A model generated the notes under the pieces. That model was not told the origin of the DNA and made no database searches. It saw only the letters and a program-made list of their open reading frames with translations. Positions 16,646 through 26,053 of a stretch of 64,000 bases of DNA are shown in pieces. The DNA lies in the NCBI GenBank assembly GCA_035493895.1, contig DATJHM010000231.1, positions 34,206 through 98,205 on the forward strand. The letters run 5' to 3'. The translations under genes and the position numbers were made by a program. The stretch's first letter is position 1, and every line of letters starts with the position of its first letter. This DNA comes from DATJHM01 sp035493895 (GTDB lineage: Bacteria; Chloroflexota; Ktedonobacteria; Ktedonobacterales; Ktedonobacteraceae).

Positions 16646-19600
16646 ATGGCAGAGGTAGAGCTACGGCAGATCGGCGCATACAGTATTACCGAAATGCTGC
16701 GTACCAGTTCTACGAGTACCTACTATAAGGCTCACAGCAAGCAGCGCAAGAAAGAGTTCTGCATCAAGCGGCTCAACAGGCCATTTACCTCACATGAAGA
16801 GCAAGGGGCCTTTCTGGCGCGGGGCAAACAGCTCAAGAAGCTAACCAACCGCAGCATTGAACGTATCGTTGAAGTTGGCTTCGACCATGAACATGGCTAT
16901 CTGGTTGCAGAATACGTTGGCGGTGAGACGCTTCGCCAGCGTATCCCTGAAGGTACACAGATGCCCCCCGATGAAGTAAAACAGCTTCTCACACCGATAG
17001 CCAATGCGCTCCACTATGCCCATGTCAATAGCGTCCTGCATGGCAATATCCAGCCTGCGCTTATCTTTGCCGATAAACTCCACGATATCATCGTCGCCGA
17101 ATTTGCCTCCGAGATTATGAAGATCGAGGATGACGATGAGGCACTTCTCTACTACGCCCCGGAACAGCTACGAGGCGAGCCTGAATCCGCCAGTGACCAG
17201 TATGCGCTGGCAGTGATGGTCTATCAATGGCTCTGCGGGCGTCGTCCTTATGAAGCGCGTGAGCGAGAAGCCTTGCGGGCGCAACAGGCACACGATGCAA
17301 TCCCCCTGCCCCACACACTCAACCCGCGAGTTTCCGTTGCCGTCGAGAACGTCATTATGCGCGCCCTCGCCTATCATCCCGAAGAGCGTTTCGCCCACGT
17401 CATGCAATTCTCAAACGACTATTTGAGCGCCCTGATGGGATTTAGTTTTAATAGCAGCGAAGAACCACGCTTGACGGTAAGGCCCACTGTTCCGAGCAAA
17501 CAAACAGACAAGATCAGCCAACTCTCGTCAGCAGAGGAAAATCCTACAGACGAGAACAATAGCAGGGGACGCGAGAAGCTGGCAACGATCATCACACGAC
17601 CGCAAAAAGCGACCAGGCGGGCGAAGAGATCCTCCGTAACGACAGAAGATGAAGAAGCCAGAGAACCGCTTTCTTTTCCGCAAAAACAGTCGTTCGACAA
17701 ATCTCCTGTGCCAACAGACATACCCGAGCCAGAGATTGCACGTAAAGCGCGCGAAGAGGTCGAGTACTATAACATCGGCCTACCATCTACACAACCTGCG
17801 CTGAAGAGGCCGCCTGCAACCCCTGAGCTCCATGAGTATCATTCGACGCCTGATACCGATGAGCGCCCGGCACGCAGCGCGCATAATTTTCGTTTACAAA
17901 ACATCATCGCCGAAGACCTGCGCCAGGGAGGTGTGCTTTCGCGAAGCTTGCCCGGCTACGAGGAGCGACCGGCACAGATCGAGATGGCCAGCGTAGTCGC
18001 GCAGGCGATCACAGAGAACGTTCCTGCAATCATCGAAGCGGGAACCGGCACGGGGAAAACGCTCTCCTATTTGCTACCGGTTGTACGCTCTGGTAAAGTG
18101 GCAATTGTGAGCACGGCAAACAAGGCCCTTCAGGAACAGCTTTTTTATAAGGATATTCCCTTTATCCAGAAATACATCAAAGAGTTTGATGCGGCCCTCG
18201 TCAAAGGCTTCGGCAACTACGTATGTCTTGACCGTTTAGAAGGCGAGCGAATTGGCTTCCAGCATTTCACAAAGAGTAGCGAATTTCAGCGGCTCTATAC
18301 GCTGACCAAAGATCCCGAGTCTTCTTTCATGGGCGATTTCGAGACGCTGGACTTCCGGCTTCCCGGCGATATCCGGGGGCGCGTGATGGCGGATAGCGAG
18401 CAGTGTGCCTGGAGCAAGTGTAGTTTCTACTCAGAGTGCTACGTGCGGCAGATGCGCGAACGCTCCTCCCTGGCGCAGGTCATCGTTGTCAACCATACGC
18501 TCCTGCTGATAGATGCCGCCATGGGAGGATTTCTGCTCCCGGAGCGAGAAGTCATTATTCTGGACGAGGCGCACCATCTGGAGGAAGAGGCCACCCGCTC
18601 TTTTACAACCACCGTCAGCCCTCAACAGATCACGACGCTGCTTGCCCAGCGCCTGCTCAAAGACCATAGCACGCTCATGCTGCAAGATGAGGTGATGAAA
18701 ACTGCCAGCATAGTCTGGGCCAGATTAGAGCAGGTCGCCGATCCAGGCTTCAAAGGGCGCTGCAATCTGGAAGCGCCCCTGGAAGAAGGTCTGCGTCTGG
18801 CAACGGTCGTCAGTGATCTGGCCGATTCGTTGCGCAAGCAAAAACCAAAAGATCTCCCAGAAAAAGACGATCAGCTCTACGATAAACTGCTCAAGCGTAC
18901 CCAGAATCTTTCCGAGAATATTCGCAGCGTCTTCTCGGTTGCCAACACGACGAAATTTGTCTATTACGTCGATCGCGTGGAAGGGTCACGGCAGAACAAC
19001 CTGTTGCAGGCTTCAGCCGCTCCCCTGGACGTTACCACATGGCTACAGGAAAAGCTCTTTGACAAAAGCAACGTCATCTGCGCCTCTGCCACCCTGGCCA
19101 CGATAGGCACGAGCAATCCTCTCAAGCCAGAAGAGAAGGGTCCCAACTTCAGCTATTATCGGCGTCGTGTGGGACTTGATCCCATCGAGCGGCCAGAGGT
19201 GATCGAGCGCATCCTGCCGCTTGCCTTCGACTACGAGAGCAACGCTTTGCTGTATGTGCCGCGCGATCTGCCCGCCCCGGCTTACGGTCCTGGATCAGAG
19301 GACTATATGCTTGCCATTGCCAGAGAGATGTACCGGCTTGTGAAACTCTCGCGCGGCAGAGCATTCCTGCTCTTCTCCAGCAAACGTATGCTTGATCGAG
19401 CGTATGAACTCATGGCTCCTCATCTGCCCTACCCGCTCTTAAAACAGGGCGATATGACGAGAATTGAGCTGACCAGGCGCTTTCGCGAGGAGGAGGGCGC
19501 GGTCCTGTTCGGTCTAAAAAGCTTCTGGGAAGGGGTAGATATTGCGGGAGATGCGCTCTCGCTGGTCGTCATCGACAAATTGCCATTTGATCCGCCCGAT

Positions 19601-19867
19601 GACCCGGTCCACGAAGCGCGCGTGGCCCATATGAAAGCGGCAGGAGAAAACTGGTTTGGTACTTATGTGCTACCGCAGGCCGTCTTGCGTCTCAAACAGG
19701 GAATCGGCAGATTATTGCGTACGCGCGAAGATCGTGGCGTCATGGCGATTCTGGACACCAGACTGCATACCAAAGGCTATGGGCAGATGGTCTTCAACGC
19801 CCTGCCTCCGGCACGCAGAAGCTCCAATATTCGGGATGTCGAGCGTTTTTTCGCCGAAGAACTATAG
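16646..19867 (+). CDS. Pseudokinase fused to DinG/XPD-family helicase
   Basis: 1073 residues. Residues about 8-265 have the Hanks kinase fold: beta-3 lysine (K41 in CIKRLN), an APEQL-like motif YYAPEQLRGEPESASDQYALAVMVYQWLCG region. The loop glycines are absent, HRD is HGN (132-134) and DFG is EFA (152-154), so it is probably inactive. A linker (about 265-430) rich in charged residues follows. The rest is an XPD-like helicase: Walker A EAGTGTGKT (464-472), four cysteines at 527, 587, 592 and 598 with the C-x4-C-x5-C spacing of DinG iron-sulphur clusters, DEAH (640-643), and C-terminal motifs FGLKSFWEGVDI and QGIGRLLRTREDRG. ATG 16646 is chosen with GGGGGGAG upstream. Transcribed alone after its own promoter. 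Confidence 0.88.
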   Translation: MAEVELRQIGAYSITEMLRTSSTSTYYKAHSKQRKKEFCIKRLNRPFTSHEEQGAFLARGKQLKKLTNRSIERIVEVGFDHEHGYLVAEYVGGETLRQRIPEGTQMPPDEVKQLLTPIANALHYAHVNSVLHGNIQPALIFADKLHDIIVAEFASEIMKIEDDDEALLYYAPEQLRGEPESASDQYALAVMVYQWLCGRRPYEAREREALRAQQAHDAIPLPHTLNPRVSVAVENVIMRALAYHPEERFAHVMQFSNDYLSALMGFSFNSSEEPRLTVRPTVPSKQTDKISQLSSAEENPTDENNSRGREKLATIITRPQKATRRAKRSSVTTEDEEAREPLSFPQKQSFDKSPVPTDIPEPEIARKAREEVEYYNIGLPSTQPALKRPPATPELHEYHSTPDTDERPARSAHNFRLQNIIAEDLRQGGVLSRSLPGYEERPAQIEMASVVAQAITENVPAIIEAGTGTGKTLSYLLPVVRSGKVAIVSTANKALQEQLFYKDIPFIQKYIKEFDAALVKGFGNYVCLDRLEGERIGFQHFTKSSEFQRLYTLTKDPESSFMGDFETLDFRLPGDIRGRVMADSEQCAWSKCSFYSECYVRQMRERSSLAQVIVVNHTLLLIDAAMGGFLLPEREVIILDEAHHLEEEATRSFTTTVSPQQITTLLAQRLLKDHSTLMLQDEVMKTASIVWARLEQVADPGFKGRCNLEAPLEEGLRLATVVSDLADSLRKQKPKDLPEKDDQLYDKLLKRTQNLSENIRSVFSVANTTKFVYYVDRVEGSRQNNLLQASAAPLDVTTWLQEKLFDKSNVICASATLATIGTSNPLKPEEKGPNFSYYRRRVGLDPIERPEVIERILPLAFDYESNALLYVPRDLPAPAYGPGSEDYMLAIAREMYRLVKLSRGRAFLLFSSKRMLDRAYELMAPHLPYPLLKQGDMTRIELTRRFREEEGAVLFGLKSFWEGVDIAGDALSLVVIDKLPFDPPDDPVHEARVAHMKAAGENWFGTYVLPQAVLRLKQGIGRLLRTREDRGVMAILDTRLHTKGYGQMVFNALPPARRSSNIRDVERFFAEEL

Positions 19868-20076
19868 AAGAAATTTCAGATACACTACTGCTCACAGCAA
19901 AAACACATGCACTCCCAATCTACACCTCGCACATTTACACAACCACAATTTAACCCGGACTCAAGAAACACGGTGGAACAGGTCTAGACAGAAGCGCCTA
20001 ATAAGAATAGAATAGAAAATGCATTCCGACGTATGACGTAAAGTCAAATTCTTTCTCGGTACAGGGGAGTTCGCGC

Positions 20077-21402
20077 ATGAGCAAGATTAAGATGCGCTGC
20101 ATCACTTGCGGCAAGTGGTTTCAGTCGGCCAATGCTAAAGAAGTAACTTGCCCGGATTGCACGCAGAAAGCCAGAAAAGAGAAGTTGGCGGCCAAAAATG
20201 CGCCTTCAACTGCAAACAAAGGAGGAGCTACCAGCACACCAAGAGTAGTAGCACCACCTCCTGCTAAACAAAAATCCGTACAGAGCGGGACCAACCAGTG
20301 GCTCGATTCGCTCGAAGATGTCAAAATCGCCGAGCCCGAACCACCGCCACCGCCACGTCCAAAGATACTACCTCCCTCTCCCCCAAGGGACCAGCATCAA
20401 CGCGGCACAGAAGAGGCACGTGCCCAGGCCACATCCCCCGCAGGCCAGCGTGAGGAGCATGGGCAACGCCGAGAGAACTTCAATCGCGGTCAGGCGTATC
20501 GCGAAGAAGGAAGGCGCGGCCCTGGCAACTATAGACCAGGAGGTCCCGGGCAAGCTGGCGGTCAGCCGGGCTATCGTCCTGGCGGCTATCGTCCTGGCGG
20601 ACCTGAGCAGGCTGGCGGTCAGGGACCCAGACCAAGGCTGCCGATGGAAGGAAAAGGCGGACGAGGACCACGACCAGAGGGCGCACATTCTCAATATAAA
20701 CCAAAGCCTCGCCCGAAGGGTCACGGTCCGAAACCGGCTGCACCGCCAAAACCCAAACGCGAGAAGATTCCACCACCAGAGCCCTTTACTCCTACAGAGG
20801 AGCAGATAAAGCAGGTAGAGGAGCGCTATATCGAGCTCGCCACACCAGCGGAGTTTGATGGTATACGTACACAGATCGCACAAGAGCTGAGTATTCCCAA
20901 AAAAGCGGTCAAGAAAATCATCAAAGACCTCAGGGATAATCAGCACATACCGAGCTGGTGGGAGAATCAGACGTACAAAGGCAGTAGCGAAGAATTGGAG
21001 AGAATCAAGACCGCGTATCTTCCATATCTTCCAGTTCCCCAGGTGGGTATCCATAAAAAGATTGCCGATGAATTGGATCTCAAACCGGGAATCATCTATC
21101 AGGCCATCAAGAGTATCCGTCTGGAAATGAACCTGCCACAATACAATGATCCAGCCTTCCACGAAGAAGAACTGGCCGCGATCCGCCTGCAACGGGCACA
21201 GCGCCAGCAAGAGCGTCAGCGTGCAGAAGAGAACGCGGCGTCAGCAACAAGCACGCCTGAGGCAGAAAAGGCACCTGCGGAAAGCGTGGCTGTAGCAGAA
21301 GAGACATCTGCAACAAGCACGCCTGAGGCAGAAGAGACACCTGCGGAAAGTGTGGCGGTAGCAGGAAGCGCTCAGGGTGAGCAGAACGAACCGACGCAAT
21401 AG
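20077..21402 (+). CDS. Zinc-finger, RG-rich protein with duplicated helical units
   Basis: 441 residues, no named family recognised. An N-terminal zinc finger has C8, C11, C25, C28. Residues about 60-235 are low-complexity, rich in Pro, Gly, Arg and Gln (repeats of YRPGGYRPGG type), basic and probably disordered, suggesting RNA binding. Residues about 240-295 and 303-358 are two copies of one helical unit ending in AQELSIPKKAVKKIIKDLR and ADELDLKPGIIYQAIKSIR, helix-turn-helix-like. The acidic C-terminus contains a direct repeat (ATSTPEAE...PAESVAVA, twice). Ribosome binding site GGGGAG lies 7 bases before the ATG. Transcribed in the same direction as the helicase fusion, 209 bases downstream. 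Confidence 0.75.
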   Translation: MSKIKMRCITCGKWFQSANAKEVTCPDCTQKARKEKLAAKNAPSTANKGGATSTPRVVAPPPAKQKSVQSGTNQWLDSLEDVKIAEPEPPPPPRPKILPPSPPRDQHQRGTEEARAQATSPAGQREEHGQRRENFNRGQAYREEGRRGPGNYRPGGPGQAGGQPGYRPGGYRPGGPEQAGGQGPRPRLPMEGKGGRGPRPEGAHSQYKPKPRPKGHGPKPAAPPKPKREKIPPPEPFTPTEEQIKQVEERYIELATPAEFDGIRTQIAQELSIPKKAVKKIIKDLRDNQHIPSWWENQTYKGSSEELERIKTAYLPYLPVPQVGIHKKIADELDLKPGIIYQAIKSIRLEMNLPQYNDPAFHEEELAAIRLQRAQRQQERQRAEENAASATSTPEAEKAPAESVAVAEETSATSTPEAEETPAESVAVAGSAQGEQNEPTQ

Positions 21403-21510
21403 GGTATCGCTGTCGATCATGGTCCGTCAATCTTCATCTGGCGAAGACATCTTAGCTAGAAAGCAGCGTACAGGGCCGAGCGAATAGAGAAGATTACTCG
21501 TCAAATGAAG

Positions 21511-21555
21511 ATGGATATGCCCCGTGTTTTCCGTAGAGGCGCGGGGCATATCCAT
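21511..21555. repeat. 14-bp inverted repeat before the HIT gene
   Basis: ATGGATATGCCCCG (21511-21524) and its perfect complement (21542-21555) enclose 17 bases. No U tract follows on either strand. It may be a weak terminator for the upstream gene or a structure in the HIT leader. Confidence 0.55.
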
Positions 21556-21635
21556 GATCGCGTAGTCAGACCGTCCTATAGTGTTCCTCACAGAGATGTT
21601 ACTCGTTACAATAAGAAAACAGGAAGGGAAGGTGC

Positions 21636-21980
21636 ATGGAAAACTGTCTCTTTTGTAAGATTGCAGCCGGTCAGATCCCCAGCACAATTGTCTACCAGGA
21701 TAAGGAGGTTGTCGCATTTCGCGATATCAATCCGCAAGCGCCCCAGCATATCTTGCTCATTCCACGTCGTCACCTCGACTCAATGGGAGAGCTGAGTAGC
21801 GAAGATAGCGCATTACTGGCACGGCTCTTCAGCGTTGCCAAGCAGTTGGCTCGCGAACTTAATATAGAGCAGAGTGGGTATCGTTTTGTGACCAACGTAG
21901 GGCCCGACGCAGGTCAGAGCGTTTTACATCTGCACTTTCATCTGCTTGGCGGGCGTCCACTTGGCTGGCCTCCGGGCTAG
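21636..21980 (+). CDS. HIT-family nucleotide-binding protein
   Basis: 114-residue histidine-triad protein that hydrolyses nucleotide phosphoramidates such as AMP-lysine (Hint-type). The N-terminal CLFCKIAAGQIPS and the triad HLHFHLLGGRPLGWPPG are typical. Start ATG 21636 follows GGGAAGG closely. Complete for the family. It lies 24 bases before the first of three glycosyltransferase genes and may be the first gene of their transcript. Confidence 0.93.
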   Translation: MENCLFCKIAAGQIPSTIVYQDKEVVAFRDINPQAPQHILLIPRRHLDSMGELSSEDSALLARLFSVAKQLARELNIEQSGYRFVTNVGPDAGQSVLHLHFHLLGGRPLGWPPG

Positions 21981-22004
21981 AAGCAGAAGTGCGAAGGTAA
22001 CAGT

Positions 22005-23174
22005 ATGCGTATTGCCATTGATTACACGGCCGCGATCCGCCAGGGAGCAGGCATAGGAACCTACGTCCGCAATCTGGTCGGAGCGATGCTCCAACAGGAT
22101 AGTAGCGACCAGTATACCTTACTCACGAGCGGGCGAAGCTCGCCGGAGCATCCATTTCCAGAGGCAGAGAATGTCCGGGGGAAAAATATCTTCATACCGG
22201 ATCGTTATCTGAATCTACTCTGGTATCGCTGGCAGGTGCCACTACCAGCAACGATCTTCTCAGGCCAGATAGATATTTATCATGGACCCGATTTTGTGCT
22301 TCCGCCGCTAGGAAAGCACGTGAAAAAAGTCGTCACCATCCACGATCTGGCATTTCTCGAACATCCAGAGTACGCCGTGCCATCGCTCGCAGAATATCTA
22401 CGCAAAGTTGTCCCGGCTGCCATCAACTCAGCCCACGTCGTCGCTACCGTCTCCGCAGAAGTGAGCCGCACACTACACAAACATTTTCAGACACCGCTGG
22501 AGAAAATGGTCGTCGTGCCCAACGGAGTCGCTCCCCATTTTCGACGGATAAGCGATCCCATTATCTTAGGCGCAACACGCAATAAATTTGGGCTGAAGCA
22601 TCCACTCGTGCTTGGCGTAGGCACAATGGAACCGCGCAAAAATCATCTGGGTCTGATCAAAGCATTTCATCAGGCGCAACAAAAAAAGGGCGGGCCTGCG
22701 ATGCTCGCCATTGCGGGTGGACAGGGCTGGCTCTACGAAGAAACCAGGCAGCTCGTCACGGAGCTCAAGCTGGAGAAAAAGGTCCGCTTTCTGGGACGCG
22801 TCAGTGATCTTGAGCTGATTACGCTCTATAGTATGGCGGACATCTTCGCCTTTCCTTCTTTTGCCGAAGGCTTTGGCATTCCCCTGATTGAAGCCATGGC
22901 CTGTGGTGCACCCGTCATCACCGCCAACGTCTCCGCCATGCCCGAGGTGGTGGGAGATGCCGCGCTCCTTATAGATCCTCATAATAACGACGAACTGGCC
23001 GCAGCAATCAACAAGCTGCTCGTAAACGAAACATTGCGCGAAGAGTTGCGCGCAAAAGGCTATCAGAGAGCGCGAGAGTATACGTGGGAGGCATCTGCAC
23101 AAAAAATGCTGCGTATTTATCAGCAACTGTATCATGAAGAGAGAAATTTTATGCACGAGGAAAGCATTCTATGA
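22005..23174 (+). CDS. Glycosyltransferase family 4
   Basis: 389 residues, GT-B fold. The N-terminal Rossmann region has the glycine motif GAGIGTYVRNLVGAM, and the C-terminal domain the sugar-nucleotide motif FAEGFGIPLIEAMACGAPVIT with the E-x7-E pattern of GT4 enzymes, plus VPNGVAPHF. It probably transfers a hexose from a nucleotide-sugar; acceptor unknown. The stop overlaps the next gene by four bases (ATGA), giving a tight operon with two more GT4 genes. Confidence 0.88.
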   Translation: MRIAIDYTAAIRQGAGIGTYVRNLVGAMLQQDSSDQYTLLTSGRSSPEHPFPEAENVRGKNIFIPDRYLNLLWYRWQVPLPATIFSGQIDIYHGPDFVLPPLGKHVKKVVTIHDLAFLEHPEYAVPSLAEYLRKVVPAAINSAHVVATVSAEVSRTLHKHFQTPLEKMVVVPNGVAPHFRRISDPIILGATRNKFGLKHPLVLGVGTMEPRKNHLGLIKAFHQAQQKKGGPAMLAIAGGQGWLYEETRQLVTELKLEKKVRFLGRVSDLELITLYSMADIFAFPSFAEGFGIPLIEAMACGAPVITANVSAMPEVVGDAALLIDPHNNDELAAAINKLLVNETLREELRAKGYQRAREYTWEASAQKMLRIYQQLYHEERNFMHEESIL

Positions 23175-24343
23175 AAATCGGGTTCAATGGGCTCTTCTTC
23201 CAATTTCCCGCTAATGGTAGTGGACAATATATGATTCATCTTTTAAACGCTCTGGGCGACATCGACAAAAAAAATAACTATATACTCTTTGGACCGCAAC
23301 CTGCAAGCATTCCGCCGCAAGTTCAGCAATTTCCCTATCGCGTCCATCCGGTACCCGGGCCAGCCAGAAATAAAACCAATATAGAAAAAGTGCTATGGGA
23401 ACAGATTACCGGACCGGCGGCAGCAGCTAAAGCGGGCGTTGATCTCTATCATGTTCCCTACTTCGCTCCCCCTTTCGTCCCACGCACCCCAACCGTCGTC
23501 ACCATTCATGATGTGATCCCTTTGCGCCTCCCTGCCTATCATCCAACGGGCAAAATCAAATTGTATATGAACCTGGTTGCACGCGCCGCACATCAGGCGA
23601 CGATGGTCATTACGATCTCACAACACGCCAAACAGGATATTATTGATGTGCTCAAGTTACCAGAAGAGAGCATCAGGGTCATTTATCAGGCAGCCGGGGA
23701 AGAATATCAGCCAATCAGGGATGCGGAGAAATTAGCCGAGACACGCAAGCGTTATGGCTTGAACGAGCGCTATATTTTCTACCTGGGAGGGCTGGACCAG
23801 CGCAAAAACGTACCGCAACTCGTCCGAGCGTTCGCCCATGTTCATCGTCAGGTAGGCGATCCTAATCTGCAACTGCTCATTGCGGGCAATCCCGACAAAC
23901 AGAAAGGCGCGCTCTTCCCTGATCCACGCCCCATCGCAGCTGATCTGGGCATGGGCGGGCAGATTATCTACCGCTTCGTAGAGGAAGAGGACAAACCAGC
24001 ACTCTATAGTGGTGCCAGCCTTTTTGTCTTTCCCTCTCTTTATGAAGGGTTCGGGCTCACGCCGCTGGAGGCAATGAGTTGTGGTGCGCCCGTTGTCTGC
24101 TCCAATCGTACCTCCCTCCCCGAAGTCGTAGGAGACGCAGCCCTGAGTATCGATCCGGAAAAAACCTCGGCCCTGGTTGAGGCGATGTGCCGCGTCCTGA
24201 CAGACCAGGAACTGGAGAGAGATTTGCGCGCTCGCTCGTTAGAGCAGGCAAGCAAATTTAGCTGGAAACAGACCGCACGTGAGACAATGACTGTTTATGA
24301 AGAGGCACTCACCCGTGCAAAGAAGCAGAGTAGAAAGAACTGA
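23171..24343 (+). CDS. Glycosyltransferase family 4
   Basis: 390 residues, GT-B fold, clearly homologous to the previous gene. N-terminal MKIGFNGLFFQFPANGSG, a middle YLGGLDQRKNVPQL and the donor motif FPSLYEGFGLTPLEAMSCGAPVV-type loop. Ribosome binding site GAGGA lies upstream within the preceding gene. It is translationally coupled to the first GT by a four-base overlap and followed directly by the third, suggesting successive steps on one glycan or glycolipid. Confidence 0.88.
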   Translation: MKIGFNGLFFQFPANGSGQYMIHLLNALGDIDKKNNYILFGPQPASIPPQVQQFPYRVHPVPGPARNKTNIEKVLWEQITGPAAAAKAGVDLYHVPYFAPPFVPRTPTVVTIHDVIPLRLPAYHPTGKIKLYMNLVARAAHQATMVITISQHAKQDIIDVLKLPEESIRVIYQAAGEEYQPIRDAEKLAETRKRYGLNERYIFYLGGLDQRKNVPQLVRAFAHVHRQVGDPNLQLLIAGNPDKQKGALFPDPRPIAADLGMGGQIIYRFVEEEDKPALYSGASLFVFPSLYEGFGLTPLEAMSCGAPVVCSNRTSLPEVVGDAALSIDPEKTSALVEAMCRVLTDQELERDLRARSLEQASKFSWKQTARETMTVYEEALTRAKKQSRKN

Positions 24344-24347
24344 GCAG

Positions 24348-25469
24348 ATGCGTGTATTAATGATATCCAAAGCCCTGGTTGCAGGGACCTCACAACGAAA
24401 ACTGGAAGAGCTGGCAAAATGCCCAGGCGTAGAGCTCACCCTTGTTACTCCCCCCTACTGGCAGAGCGACGACGGCAGTAAACAGGAGCTAGAGCGGCTG
24501 TATACCAGTGGTTACGAAATGATTGTTACGCCCATGGCTCTCAACGGCAACTTCCATCTGCACTACTATCCACGCCTGAACAAGATCATGCGTGAAATAC
24601 AACCAGATATCGTGCATATCGACGAAGAGCCCTACAATGTCGCGACCTTCCTGGCGATGCGCATGGCCGTCAACCTGAAAGCTCAGGCCCTCTTCTTTAC
24701 CTGGCAAAACCTGTATCGCGATTATCCGCCACCGTTCCGCCAGCTCGAACTCTATAACTATCAACATGCCAGCGCAGCACTGGCAGGCAACCGGGCCGCC
24801 GAAGAGGTATTGAGACGCAAAGGCTACAACGGGATCGTGCATGTCATTCCACAGTTCGGCTTCGATACCGATATTTACAAACGAAGTGCACCTCGCCCAC
24901 CACGTAAAGAGAATGATCCCTTCACGATTGGCTTTATCGGTCGCCTCAAAGAAGAAAAGGGCCTGCATCTGATGGTCGAGGCCCTGACCTATCTCCCAGA
25001 CTATTGTCGGGCCGTCTTTATTGGCAGTGGACCGATGAAAAGCGTCCTGGAAGAGTTGGCCAGCAAACTGGGCGTCATAGATCGCGTACAATTCAGACCG
25101 GGCGTGCCAACGTACGAAGTACCAGGAGAAATGGAACAGCTCGATGCCCATGTTTTGCCTTCGCTCACACGCTCAAACTGGAAAGAACAATTTGGTCGCG
25201 TGCTCGCCGAAGCCATGTCCTGCGAAACGCCCGTGATCGGCTCTGATAGCGGCGAGATTCCCTACGTGATCGGTGATGCCGGACTGGTCTTCAAAGAGGG
25301 CAATGCCAGAGACCTGAGCGAGTGTGTGAAAAAGCTCATCAGCGATCCCGTCTATTATGCCGATCTTGCGAGACGTGGACGGCAGCGCGTACTGGAGAAT
25401 TACACGCAGGGACAGATTGCTCGCCAGACATTCGAGGTGTATCGAAAAGTTCAGGCAAGCAAAGTATAG
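24348..25469 (+). CDS. Glycosyltransferase family 4
   Basis: 373 residues, GT-B fold. It starts MRVLMISKALVAGTSQRKLEE and has the donor-site region FGRVLAEAMSCETPVIGS and IGFIGRLKEEKGLH. It is more distant from the two upstream GTs, with a different N-terminal domain containing VHIDEEPYN, a pattern seen in WcaI- and WsaF-like glycosyltransferases. ATG 24348 lies four bases after the stop of the second GT; a longer start at 24297 would overlap it. Last gene of the run; a palindromic element follows. Confidence 0.87.
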   Translation: MRVLMISKALVAGTSQRKLEELAKCPGVELTLVTPPYWQSDDGSKQELERLYTSGYEMIVTPMALNGNFHLHYYPRLNKIMREIQPDIVHIDEEPYNVATFLAMRMAVNLKAQALFFTWQNLYRDYPPPFRQLELYNYQHASAALAGNRAAEEVLRRKGYNGIVHVIPQFGFDTDIYKRSAPRPPRKENDPFTIGFIGRLKEEKGLHLMVEALTYLPDYCRAVFIGSGPMKSVLEELASKLGVIDRVQFRPGVPTYEVPGEMEQLDAHVLPSLTRSNWKEQFGRVLAEAMSCETPVIGSDSGEIPYVIGDAGLVFKEGNARDLSECVKKLISDPVYYADLARRGRQRVLENYTQGQIARQTFEVYRKVQASKV

Positions 25470-25505
25470 ACGGCAGAAGAGGTGAAGCACCCCACGGCTA
25501 AAGCC

Positions 25506-25642
25506 CTGATTCTTACCCACATCTTTTTGGGAAGGCCTGGGAAGCCAAATACAATGGATGTGTTTGTGAAACAGTCAACAGTGGCATCAAGCCTCAATGA
25601 CCGTTTCACAAAACTCTATTGTAAAACGTGGGTAAGAATCAG
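25506..25642. repeat. 137-bp palindromic element with 15-bp terminal inverted repeats
   Basis: Terminal arms CTGATTCTTACCCAC (25506-25520) and its perfect complement (25628-25642). Nested inside are TACAAT/ATTGTA (25550-25555, 25618-25623) and TTTGTGAAAC/GTTTCACAAA (25563-25572, 25603-25612). No coding capacity. The layout resembles a MITE or a convergent terminator. No target-site duplication is obvious at the edges. Confidence 0.65.
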
Positions 25643-25675
25643 CTCGACATCACTGAACGAAAGCCTGCATGACGG

Positions 25676-26053
25676 CTAGGCACGTCTGGGAAGTTGCTGA
25701 AATGACCAGCGATTGCCATCAGGATCGCTAAAGTGGGCGAAATCTCCCCAGGGCTGCACATCAATCTCACTGATATCCACACCCCGTTTCACCAGTTCTT
25801 CGCGGACAGCCCTCACATCCTCAACCACCAGGAGACCACCTTCGAGTGATCCAGGCTGCATTTTAGTAATACCCACACCGAATGCGATGGAGCAGGCCGA
25901 ACCAGGAGGGGTCAATTGAACAAAACGCAGATTCTCATTGACCTGGTAGTCATGGTCTGCGTGAAAGCCGATCTTCTCGGTATAAAAAGCCTTCGCGCGA
26001 TCAACGTCTGTGACGGGTACGATAGCCAGTTCGAATTTCATTTGCATAGTCAT
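25676..26053 (-). CDS. VOC-family (glyoxalase-like) protein
   Basis: 125 residues with one pair of beta-alpha-beta-beta-beta modules. It starts MTMQMKFELAIVPVTDVDRA followed by KAFYTEKIGF and ends with DFAHFSDPDGNRWSFQQL, the common C-terminal metal-site region. Substrate unknown; family members include glyoxalases, dioxygenases and resistance proteins. Ribosome binding site GAGGAG lies 6 bases before ATG 26053. Convergent with the glycosyltransferases, with the palindromic element between. Confidence 0.88.
   Translation of the reverse strand: MTMQMKFELAIVPVTDVDRAKAFYTEKIGFHADHDYQVNENLRFVQLTPPGSACSIAFGVGITKMQPGSLEGGLLVVEDVRAVREELVKRGVDISEIDVQPWGDFAHFSDPDGNRWSFQQLPRRA

Noticed and set aside
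20368..21210. Long minus-strand frame opposite the RG-rich gene
   Set aside because: Shadow of a GC-rich repetitive coding region; hydrophobic composition without family motifs.
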